From the NCBI RefSeq assembly GCF_000311785.1, contig NZ_HE978537.1:123788-187787 (forward strand): a DNA stretch of 64,000 bases, read 5' to 3'. Position 1 is the stretch's first letter. Each line of letters opens with the position of its first letter. This document shows, in pieces, positions 26,230 through 32,839 of the stretch. The translations under genes and the position numbers were made by a program. The notes below the pieces were generated by a model. That model saw only the letters and a list, made by a program, of their open reading frames with translations. It did not search any database and was not told the origin of the DNA. The stretch comes from Brevibacillus massiliensis (GTDB taxonomy: Bacteria > Bacillota > Bacilli > Brevibacillales > Brevibacillaceae).

Positions 26230-27379
26230 TTCCCAATGAGGAGTACTTCCTCAGCTCTGAATCGCCAATCCCCAATTTGTTTCGCAGCACATCATGCGTA
26301 TCCGCTCCGCTGCCCCCTGCAGATAACGCGGTCTCCGCCATCCTGCCTTGAACGCTTTGCGGCGGAGTCTGAACTGGCGGCTCGTCATAAGCCGAAGCGG
26401 CGAAGCGCCTGCTCTGGACGTACATGCTCCTCGCCCAGGTATCCGCTTCTTCCACTGCCGTCAAGCAGCAGTCAACCTCCATCCCGAACTCATTCCACTC
26501 CGCCTGCGTCCGGGTTAAAAAGAGCCCTTTCATCTCCTCGTACAATTCCGGAGCTTCTTCGACCCGCAATCCGCCGTACGGTTCCCAGTCTTCCCGTCCG
26601 ACCGCAGAACAAAAATTCAACCAGAACTTTTCCTCCAATGCCGCTAACGCCACAAAGCGTCCATCTGCTGCTTCATACACGTTGTAATTGACGCGCGGGC
26701 ACGGAAAGCCGGTCTCCCTGCTCTCCCGCCCCCGCTGACCCGGCCACTCCGGCAGAACGCGCAGCGCAAGCCACGATGCCAGTACGTCTACCAATGCGAT
26801 ATCGAGGTAAGCCCCCTTTTCGCTCCGTTCTTTTTGGACGAGAGCCGCGCAGATTTGTTCAGCCGCAAACAATCCTCCAGCCAGTTCGGCAAGCGGGATT
26901 TCCGCCACCACCGGCCGGCCGTCAACATCCCGGTTTACCCCCAAAAATCCGCTTACCGCCTGATAGTTGAGATCGTGTCCGCCCAATTGGCCCATGGTCC
27001 CGGTCTGGCCAAACCCCGTTATCGAGCAGTAGATCAACTCCGGCTTTGCCTCGCGAAGAGCGGCGTAGTCCAAACCGAGATGGGAGACGACGCCCGGCCG
27101 GAAGCCTTCGATCACGACATCGGCTTCGGCAGCCAGGGCAAAGGCCAAATCGCATCCTTCCGGCGCCCGCAGGTTGAGCAAAACGCTTTTCTTCCTGCCG
27201 ATCTTATCGGGGAACAAGGCCTGGACCTCGGGGGCAAAAATGCCTGTTTCAACATGGCGGACAGGGTCTCCAAACGACTCTACCTTGATGACTTCCGCTC
27301 CCATCCCGGCGAGCCTGATGCCGCAGTAATCGCCTGGCAAATGACGGGTAAAATCAATAACAGTAATGCCCGTGAGCAA
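26210..27379 (-). CDS. CaiB/BaiF family (class III) CoA-transferase
   Basis: 389 residues, normal for the family. It opens LTGITVIDFTRHLPGDYCGIRLAGMGAEVIKVE; DVVIEGFRPG and the substrate-binding loop FGQTGTMGQLGGHDLNYQ are clear. The catalytic aspartate is expected in the YLDIALVDVLASW segment near residue 195. These enzymes move CoA between carboxylic acids. The start is TTG 27379, with AAGGAGG 7 bases upstream. Substrate cannot be told, and no beta-oxidation neighbour is present. The 3' end overlaps the M20 remnant by 20 bases. Confidence 0.88.
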   Translation of the reverse strand: MLTGITVIDFTRHLPGDYCGIRLAGMGAEVIKVESFGDPVRHVETGIFAPEVQALFPDKIGRKKSVLLNLRAPEGCDLAFALAAEADVVIEGFRPGVVSHLGLDYAALREAKPELIYCSITGFGQTGTMGQLGGHDLNYQAVSGFLGVNRDVDGRPVVAEIPLAELAGGLFAAEQICAALVQKERSEKGAYLDIALVDVLASWLALRVLPEWPGQRGRESRETGFPCPRVNYNVYEAADGRFVALAALEEKFWLNFCSAVGREDWEPYGGLRVEEAPELYEEMKGLFLTRTQAEWNEFGMEVDCCLTAVEEADTWARSMYVQSRRFAASAYDEPPVQTPPQSVQGRMAETALSAGGSGADTHDVLRNKLGIGDSELRKYSSLGIIPDKK

Positions 27380-27494
27380 GATGATCCCTCCTTCGTAGAA
27401 GAGATGCCATTTGCCAGCTTATTCGCCACTCGGACGAAAAATCCTCTTTCTATTCGGAAAATTTGCACTCCCTGCGGTCAGGACGCCGGTTTCG

Positions 27495-27848
27495 CTATTT
27501 CAGAAAGCGGATGGTGAACGGATAGCGGTAATTCACCCCCTCATTGGCTTTGACTGCCGCTATGATCGCAATGATGATCCACGCCAACAGCAGCAAAAGC
27601 AGCAGCGGAACTCCGATCAGGACGATCACGAGCAAAGAGAAGACGAGACCGTATATGCTAAAGCTGATGTTAAAATTAACCGCTTCCCTCCCCTGTTGAT
27701 CGACAAAGCCCCCTTCCTCCCGCTTGATCAGCCAGACCACCAGGGGGCCCAAGATGTGGCCGAGAGGAATAATACAGCCAATAAATGCCGCCAGATGGCA
27801 GATCGTCGCCCAAAGCCGTTCTTCCTTTGACGGAATGCTGGTGTTCAT
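27495..27848 (-). CDS. DUF4870 family membrane protein
   Basis: 117 residues from ATG 27848 (GGGAGGAG upstream). It begins KEERLWATICHLAAFIGCII; three hydrophobic segments follow, with the family motif FVDQQGREAVNFNISFSIYG between the first and second. The end is NYRYPFTIRFLK, as in DUF4870. Function is unknown. It is likely a single transcription unit. Confidence 0.85.
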   Translation of the reverse strand: MNTSIPSKEERLWATICHLAAFIGCIIPLGHILGPLVVWLIKREEGGFVDQQGREAVNFNISFSIYGLVFSLLVIVLIGVPLLLLLLLAWIIIAIIAAVKANEGVNYRYPFTIRFLK

Positions 27849-27925
27849 GAGGCTCCTCCCTCCCTTCTGTATCGTATGCATGTGCCATGACCACTTTACC
27901 AGATTGCTGGGCATTTGAAAAAGGC

Positions 27926-27950
27926 AAAAAGCGCCTTGGCGGCGCTTTTT
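27926..27950. terminator. Bidirectional terminator
   Basis: AAAAAGCGCC-TTGG-CGGCGCTTTTT forms a near-perfect stem with A- and T-runs at both ends. It lies just downstream of the Cys/His-rich gene on the minus strand. Confidence 0.85.
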
Positions 27951-27956
27951 GTTCCC

Positions 27957-28211
27957 CTAGCTGTCCCAGCCTCTCCAACCGTCCCGCATCCATCCGTCGT
28001 GCCAACCGCCCATGTGGCGGCTGCCCCACATCGATGAACCGGAGGACGAATCATAGTAATGGCCGTGACCGTAACCGTGCCCGCCTTTATGATAGGTGTG
28101 GCACTTCGTCTTGTAGTAAGGCGTGTAGCAGCAATGCTTCTTGTAGTACTTTTTCTTACAGCACTTTCTGCATTTGGTGTGACAATGTGACTTTCCGCAT
28201 CCACAACTCAT
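27957..28211 (-). CDS. Small Cys/His/Tyr/Gly-rich protein, possibly spore-coat or metal-binding
   Basis: 84 residues from ATG 28211 (GGGGGTGAGG upstream). The first half is basic and carries nine cysteines and many His, Lys and Tyr in close spacing (SCGCGKSHCHTKCRKCC, KKHCCYTPYYKTKCHTY). The second half is Gly/His then Ser/Gly and Trp-rich (HGYGHGHYYDS, GWHDGWMRDGWRGW). No signal peptide. Such composition is seen in cross-linked spore coat proteins and in metal-binding peptides. No family recognised. It has its own terminator. Confidence 0.65.
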   Translation of the reverse strand: MSCGCGKSHCHTKCRKCCKKKYYKKHCCYTPYYKTKCHTYHKGGHGYGHGHYYDSSSGSSMWGSRHMGGWHDGWMRDGWRGWDS

Positions 28212-28402
28212 TAACCTCACCCCCTTGAACTGATACAGTTACAAGGTATGATGAAGGTGCCGCTGACGAATGGTACATCAGGCTATCCCGAGGAAAATCA
28301 GCTTTTGCCCCCCCCTGTTCACGCTTGTGACCGGCGCAGTGGATGAGCAGCCGCACCCCGGGGATACTACGGAAATAACCGTTGAGAGCGAGGTGAGAAC
28401 TG

Positions 28403-28573
28403 ATGGGGGAACCAACCCGCTTTAAGGCTGGCGACAAATCTCCGAAAAACGCCGTCTACCGGGAGATCGGTGAGACCGGGGCAAATGTGGAGGATTCCAT
28501 GATCATTGAGTTGGGAAAGGGAGATACCTTTCCGGCTACCCGCAATAAAAACCGCGTTTGGACCTATAAGTAA
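28403..28573 (+). CDS. yjzC: YjzC family protein
   Basis: 56 residues, too short for most gene callers. The sequence MGEPTRFKAGDKSPKNAVYR then EIGETGANVEDS and FPATRNKNRVWTYK matches the YjzC pattern (GxKxPxNxxYxEIGETG ... FPxTxNxNRxWTY). AGGTGAG lies 7-8 bases before the ATG. YjzC is a small conserved Bacillales protein of unknown function. It stands alone between two minus-strand genes. Confidence 0.85.
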   Translation: MGEPTRFKAGDKSPKNAVYREIGETGANVEDSMIIELGKGDTFPATRNKNRVWTYK

Positions 28574-28583
28574 CCAAACGCGA

Positions 28584-28616
28584 AAAAAAGCGCCAAGAGC
28601 TCGTCGGCTTGGCGCA
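28584..28616 (-). terminator. Terminator of the 72-residue protein gene
   Basis: Minus strand GCGCCAAG...CTTGGCGC with an eight-to-ten-base loop and TTTTTTT. In the plus direction the stem is preceded by A-run, so it may also end the yjzC transcript. Confidence 0.8.
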
Positions 28617-28626
28617 CATTCTCCCT

Positions 28627-28845
28627 TCAATCTTCATCCTCGTCGTACTTTACGTAGGTAATGGTCACACCGAGGCTTCTCAGCAAATCCAGAACGGCTC
28701 GGTTCAGCCGTTCGTCAGCGAGCAGCCCGATGCTCTCGACCAATTCCAGCTCTTCCAGTTCCCCCGATTTTGCGTCTTCAATCAACTCCAGAATTTCCGT
28801 CATGTTTTGCTGCTCCAATATGGAGAGGATTTCCTCTGTCGTCAC
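28627..28845 (-). CDS. Hypothetical acidic protein
   Basis: 72 residues from GTG 28845. Strongly acidic and helical: TTEEILSILEQQNMTEILEL then LLADERLNRAVLDLLRSLGV and TYVKYDEDED. The end resembles the last helix and strand of sigma-70 region 1.1 (D-x-x-x-L-L-x-x-L-G-V), but there is no other sigma feature. No family is assigned with confidence. The gene is divergent from the DUF309 gene. Confidence 0.6.
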   Translation of the reverse strand: MTTEEILSILEQQNMTEILELIEDAKSGELEELELVESIGLLADERLNRAVLDLLRSLGVTITYVKYDEDED

Positions 28846-28922
28846 GTCTTTTCCCTGCCTTTTCTGCGTGTAATCCTGTATAATTATATCCTATCAGATC
28901 ACAAAGGGGTTCACGTAAAAAA

Positions 28923-29447
28923 ATGATGAAGTATCCCGACGCCTACATCCGTTACCTTGTCCATTTCCACGGTGACCGCGACTATTTTGAATGCCATGAA
29001 ATCCTCGAAGAGTATTGGAAAGAGCTGGGGAAGCCGCAGGATCCCGTCTGGGTCGGCCTGATCCAACTCGCCGTTGCCTTGTACCATCAGCGGCGGGGAA
29101 ATTTCGCCGGCGGCATGAAGATGATGGCCAGCGCCATTCGTAACTTGGAGACCACGCGTGCAAGCGTTCGTCAGTTGGGACTAGATGATCGAAAACTGCT
29201 CGCTTTACTTCGCCAGCGGTTGGCCGGACTTGAACAAAACCAACCGTACACCAGCTTGAATCTGCCGTTTTCAGATGAGCAGCTGCTTCTCGCCTGCTCG
29301 GACCTCTGCCGGCAAAACGGCATGACATTTGGCCAGCCGAGCGATGAATCGAATCGTTTTCTACTGCACAAACACACCCTGCGGGATCGCAGCGGCGTCA
29401 TCAGCGAGCGGCTGAACAGCTTGAAAAACAAACATGGACAGTCTTAA
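28923..29447 (+). CDS. DUF309 domain protein (YpuF-like)
   Basis: 174 residues. The family motif is clear at residues 19-33: DYFECHEILEEYWKE, then VGLIQLAVALYHQRRGNFAGG, the conserved helical bundle core. The C-terminal 80 residues are less conserved and specific to this protein. DUF309 proteins are small helical proteins of unknown function. Two ATG codons in a row are possible starts; AAAGGGG is about 13 bases upstream. Its stop overlaps the stop of the convergent CPBP gene. Confidence 0.85.
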   Translation: MMKYPDAYIRYLVHFHGDRDYFECHEILEEYWKELGKPQDPVWVGLIQLAVALYHQRRGNFAGGMKMMASAIRNLETTRASVRQLGLDDRKLLALLRQRLAGLEQNQPYTSLNLPFSDEQLLLACSDLCRQNGMTFGQPSDESNRFLLHKHTLRDRSGVISERLNSLKNKHGQS

Positions 29448-30115
29448 AAAATCCACCTGACCAGCGCTGTCATCAGTCCCAGATCGGCCAGCATGTGACT
29501 GAACCAGCTCGCGTAAATCGACTGGTAACGAAGCCCAAGCCAACCCCAGAAGGTACCCGCTGCAAACACCAAACAGGTAATCGCGATTCCCCAGGCCCAG
29601 CCAAACAGGCAGACGCCCAAAATCAAGTGATAGATGGAAAAGAACAGACTGGTCAGCAGAAGGGACCGCATGGGGGGCATGCTGATCAGCAAGCGCTCAA
29701 GGACAAACCCCCGCCAAAACCATTCTTCCAACAGCGAGTTGACGATCGTGATATAGCCGGCAAACAGCCAAATAAACCGTGGGGAAAGTCCCCAGCTTAT
29801 CAGCATCTGCCGGATCGAAAGTGCGTCAACTTCCGCTGTCAGCAGCAGCCGGGTTCCGATGAGCACGGCGGCAAATAACAGAATTCCGCTGGAAATCCCC
29901 AGCCAAAGCCCTCTTGCGCGTTTCCTCCACTCGCGCCGCCAGGCTCGCTGCCAAATTTCCTGCAGCCTGCCCTCCCGCCATCCGTGAAACAGAGGAATCC
30001 CGAGGCAGACGAGCAGATGAAATCCGACAAACGTAACCACCAGGCTGTGCCGGTAGACAAGTCCGTAAAAGATCGTCAACGTGGCAAAGAAGCCGTAGCA
30101 GATGATGTACAACAC
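29444..30115 (-). CDS. CPBP family intramembrane glutamic protease
   Basis: 223 residues with about six hydrophobic segments. The three CPBP (Abi/CAAX) motifs are present: EEWFWRGFV near residue 137 (EExxxR), FFSIYHLILG with the first conserved His near 159, and SIYASWFSHMLADLG with the last His near 210. These proteases cleave prenylated or other membrane proteins or serve in bacteriocin immunity. Start is GTG 30115 or the next TTG; AGGAGG lies 20 bases upstream, so the start is uncertain. Confidence 0.85.
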   Translation of the reverse strand: MLYIICYGFFATLTIFYGLVYRHSLVVTFVGFHLLVCLGIPLFHGWREGRLQEIWQRAWRREWRKRARGLWLGISSGILLFAAVLIGTRLLLTAEVDALSIRQMLISWGLSPRFIWLFAGYITIVNSLLEEWFWRGFVLERLLISMPPMRSLLLTSLFFSIYHLILGVCLFGWAWGIAITCLVFAAGTFWGWLGLRYQSIYASWFSHMLADLGLMTALVRWIF

Positions 30116-30308
30116 AGATTGTTTTGCTGTTGGCCGCCTCCTCTCCCCCTTTACTCGCCCCGTATATTGTTTCTCTTTCCCATCAGATACATTCGTTTCC
30201 AGACGCTCGCAAAATTCGTCAAGCTGTAATATTTTTATTGGAGGAATTGGAGGGGATTGTGTAAACTATAGATATGATGAAATGAAATGGTGTGGAGGGA
30301 TTTTTCCC

Positions 30309-30778
30309 ATGGATCATCTCTTATCGCCTGCTGTAATCGGTTTGGCTGTTGGCCTCTGCATGGCCATGTTCGTGATGGTAGTTCGCCTGCGTGCCGCCAA
30401 AAAGCCGGTTTCGATGAAAAAAATCATCATCCCTCCGATCGCGATGTCGACGGGGTTTGCGATGTTTTTTTCCCGGGAACGGTGTCTCCGCTCCCCTATG
30501 ACATCATCGCTTTTTTCACCGGCACCTTGCTGTCCATCCCGCTGATCCTCTCCTCCAAGTTTGAGGTGAAGGGAAACGAAATTTACCTGAAGAGATCCAG
30601 GGCGTTTATCGCCATTCTGTTATTTCTCGTTGTGATCCGATCCGGCATCAAACTGTGGATTGGCGATTCGATTTCGGCGATGCAATCCGCCGGCCTGTTT
30701 TTCATTTTGGCCTTTGGCATGATTTTGACGTGGCGAATCGCGATGCTGATCAAGTATCGGCAGTTGGCTAAAAATTAA
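30309..30778 (+). pseudogene. ccdC: CcdC family membrane protein interrupted by a frameshift
   Basis: From ATG 30309 (GGAGGG upstream) the frame gives a first membrane helix and KKPVSMKKIIIPPIAMSTGF, the CcdC signature. At a run of seven T (about 30464-30470) the coding signal moves to the -1 frame: FFPGTVSPLPYDIIAFFTGT, ILSSKFEVKGNEIYLKRSRA, and AFGMILTWRIAMLIKYRQLA. Adding one T would join both halves into a normal 157-residue protein. It may be a true inactivation, a sequencing error, or slippage at the homopolymer. B. subtilis CcdC lies in the cytochrome c maturation locus; its function is not settled. Confidence 0.8.
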
Positions 30779-30795
30779 AGTTTGACCCACAAGAA

Positions 30796-30831
30796 GCATC
30801 TGCAGCTATCCGGCGCTGCAGATGTTTTTTT
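30796..30831 (+). terminator. Terminator after ccdC
   Basis: Stem GCATCTGCAG / CTGCAGATG with loop and TTTTTTT, 18 bases after the ccdC stop. Confidence 0.85.
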
Positions 30832-30835
30832 CTGT

Positions 30836-30910
30836 GAAAAACGTCTTGACGTTTTTCATAAAACATAGATGTCACCGCTTGCGGTCAACAAAACGGTCAT
30901 GACCGTTTTG
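30836..30910. repeat. Three consecutive palindromes upstream of doxX
   Basis: GAAAAACGTC-TT-GACGTTTTTC (30836-30857), ACCGC-TT-GCGGT (about 30874-30885) and CAAAACGGTCATGACCGTTTTG (30889-30910). The first and last are perfect over 20 to 22 bases. They lie between the ccdC terminator and the doxX promoter and contain no gene. Confidence 0.75.
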
Positions 30911-30967
30911 TTACTTGACAAAAGTAAGTAACATGCGGATAATACTAATAAAAAGTAAGTTACATTA
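30911..30967 (+). promoter_or_regulatory. doxX promoter with TTACTT/AAGTAA operators
   Basis: TTGACA (30915-30920) and GATAAT (30939-30944) with an 18-base spacer. TTACTT-GACAA-AAGTAA is an inverted repeat covering the -35 box, and a second related site GTAAGTTAC lies at about 30954-30962 near the transcription start. This arrangement resembles control of the DoxX-like catD gene by MarR/DUF24 (HxlR) repressors YodB/CatR in B. subtilis. The regulator gene is not in the window. Confidence 0.6.
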
Positions 30968-30989
30968 ATTTAATAACCAGGAGGTTACC

Positions 30990-31379
30990 ATGATAAATCT
31001 CGGTCTTTTCCTCATTCGTCTCGTCGTAGGTCTTACATTTATGGGACATGGCGCTCAAAAGCTGTTTGGCATGTTTGGCGGTTACGGCCTGAAAGGAACC
31101 GGCCAGTGGCTGGAATCGATCGGGATCAAACCGGGCACGACAATGGCTTTGCTGGCCGGTTTGAGCGAGCTCGTCGGAGGAGCGCTGTTCGCCGCCGGGT
31201 TTTTAACGCCTGTCGGAGCGTTCCTGATCGTCGTCACGATGCTGGTCGCTATTTTCACAGTCCATGGCAAAAACGGTTATTGGGCTACGGCCAACGGGTT
31301 TGAGTACAATCTCATCCTGCTTGCCGTGGCAGTCGGAGTTGCCCTGACCGGCCCTGGTGCCTACGCGATTGGCGGATAA
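30990..31379 (+). CDS. DoxX family membrane protein
   Basis: 129 residues, four hydrophobic segments. It begins INLGLFLIRLVVGLTFMGHG and contains AQKLFGMFGGYGLKGTGQWL and the Gly-rich GLSELVGGALFAAGFLTPVGA, the standard DoxX layout. Homologues include B. subtilis CatD, induced by catechol and thiol-reactive quinones. AGGAGG lies 7 bases before the ATG. The operator-like repeats upstream suggest thiol- or quinone-stress regulation; this is inference. Confidence 0.9.
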   Translation: MINLGLFLIRLVVGLTFMGHGAQKLFGMFGGYGLKGTGQWLESIGIKPGTTMALLAGLSELVGGALFAAGFLTPVGAFLIVVTMLVAIFTVHGKNGYWATANGFEYNLILLAVAVGVALTGPGAYAIGG

Positions 31380-31393
31380 GCACGCAAAAACGG

Positions 31394-31436
31394 CAATCCC
31401 CTACAAACTCGCCTAGGCGAGCGTGCAGGGGATTGT
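31394..31436. terminator. Bidirectional terminator between doxX and the pyr operon
   Basis: AATCCCCT ... AGGGGATT closes a hairpin with an inner ACTCGCC/GGCGAGC stem. TTGTTTAATT follows on the plus strand; on the minus strand GCCGTTTTTG follows. It abuts the pyrE stop codon. Confidence 0.8.
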
Positions 31437-32090
31437 TTAATTGGCAGGATAAAACGTATGCGGAGCCTGTTTCCACGCTCCGAGCATCTGCTCCTGTTTC
31501 GCGTCGATCACACCTTGTTCCCGTGCCGCTTCCAACAGAGCCGTATAGTTGGACAGGGTGTGCATCGGGATGCCAGCTTCGGCAAACAGCGCCTCTGCCG
31601 ACGGGAACTGGTAGGAGAAAATCGCAGCTACACCGAGCACGCTGCCCCCCTCCGCCTGTACCGCCTGCGCCGCTTTTAATGAACTGCCGCCGGTGGAGAT
31701 CAAGTCTTCGATCACGACGACTTGTTGGTTCGGACGAAGCACGCCTTCAATCTGGTTTTGCCGCCCGTGCCCCTTGGCCTTGTCCCGGACGTAGATCATC
31801 GGCAATTCCAGACGCTCCGCTACCCATGCGGCATGGGGAATCCCTGCCGTAGCCGTACCCGCTATAACCTCTGCACCGGGAAACCGCTCCTGAATCATTC
31901 GGACAAACGCATCGGCGATTTGTTTGCGAACGGCAGGGTAGGACATCGTCACCCGGTTGTCGCAGTAGATCGGCGACTTGATTCCCGACGTCCAGGTAAA
32001 CGGCTGATCGGGACGCAGATGGACTGCGCCAATTTGCAGCAGACTGCTCGCTATTTGCTTTGCCACCTGGGTTGTTTCCATCTGATTCAT
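31437..32090 (-). CDS. pyrE: Orotate phosphoribosyltransferase
   Basis: 217 residues from ATG 32090 (GGAGGGG upstream). It joins orotate to PRPP to form OMP. The PRPP loop [17 protein letters not shown] is intact near residue 120, and [14 protein letters not shown] is the conserved orotate-site opening. Its ATG overlaps the pyrF stop in an ATGA arrangement. Last gene of the pyr operon. The open frame extends 15 codons upstream into pyrF but those are not conserved. Confidence 0.96.
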   Translation of the reverse strand: MNQMETTQVAKQIASSLLQIGAVHLRPDQPFTWTSGIKSPIYCDNRVTMSYPAVRKQIADAFVRMIQERFPGAEVIAGTATAGIPHAAWVAERLELPMIYVRDKAKGHGRQNQIEGVLRPNQQVVVIEDLISTGGSSLKAAQAVQAEGGSVLGVAAIFSYQFPSAEALFAEAGIPMHTLSNYTALLEAAREQGVIDAKQEQMLGAWKQAPHTFYPAN

Positions 32091-32824
32091 CTGTGTTCCC
32101 CTCCCCCTTTTATCGATTGCACCATGGCCTGCCATGCGGCCAACGGTTCTTTTGCCTGCGTGATCGCCCGGCCGACGACAATAAAATCGCTGCCTCGGCC
32201 AAAGGCGTCGGCGGGAGTGGTCACCCGCGTCTGATCCCCGCGATCCCCACCGGCGGGGCGGATGCCCGGCGTGACGGTGTAGAAGGCGGCACCGGCAGCT
32301 TGCTTGATCAGCGGCACTTCCAGCGGCGAGGCTACGACGCCGTCCAGGCCGGCTCGTTTCGCCAGCGCGGCGTAGTGAACGACTGCGGCTTCCAGCTCAC
32401 CGGGGATGCCAAGCTCCTGATTCATCACCTGCTGGCTGGTGCTGGTCAGCATCGTCACGCCGATCAAAAGCGGCCGGGCGCCGCCGGGCACCCCTGCTTC
32501 CAAGCCTTCACGCGCCGCCTCCATCATCGCCGTACCGCCGGCGACGTGGACGTTGACCATGTCAGCCCCAAGGCGCGCAAGACTTTTCATCGCCCCTTTG
32601 GCCGTGTTGGGGATGTCGTGCACCTTTAAATCGACGAAGACCTTGAGGCCTCGCTCCTTCAACTGGCTGACGATGCCGGGGCCGGCAGCGTAGAAGAGCT
32701 CCATGCCTACCTTCACGTAGCGCACTTCCTCTCCCAATTGGGCCAAACAGCGCTCGATCTCCTCGCCGGACGAAAAATCGAGCGCGAGGATGATCCGGTC
32801 GCGGATGTCATCGGACAATGCCAT
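32087..32824 (-). CDS. pyrF: Orotidine 5'-phosphate decarboxylase
   Basis: 245 residues. It converts OMP to UMP. The catalytic motif [14 protein letters not shown] is at about residues 63-76 with the Asp-x-Lys-x-x-Asp set; LALDFS at the start and [21 protein letters not shown] with VVGRAIT at the phosphate site complete the barrel. It lies 15 bases after carB, where most Bacillales have pyrK and pyrD between the two. Confidence 0.97.
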   Translation of the reverse strand: MALSDDIRDRIILALDFSSGEEIERCLAQLGEEVRYVKVGMELFYAAGPGIVSQLKERGLKVFVDLKVHDIPNTAKGAMKSLARLGADMVNVHVAGGTAMMEAAREGLEAGVPGGARPLLIGVTMLTSTSQQVMNQELGIPGELEAAVVHYAALAKRAGLDGVVASPLEVPLIKQAAGAAFYTVTPGIRPAGGDRGDQTRVTTPADAFGRGSDFIVVGRAITQAKEPLAAWQAMVQSIKGGGEHR

Positions 32825-32839
32825 CCCTTCATTCCTCCT

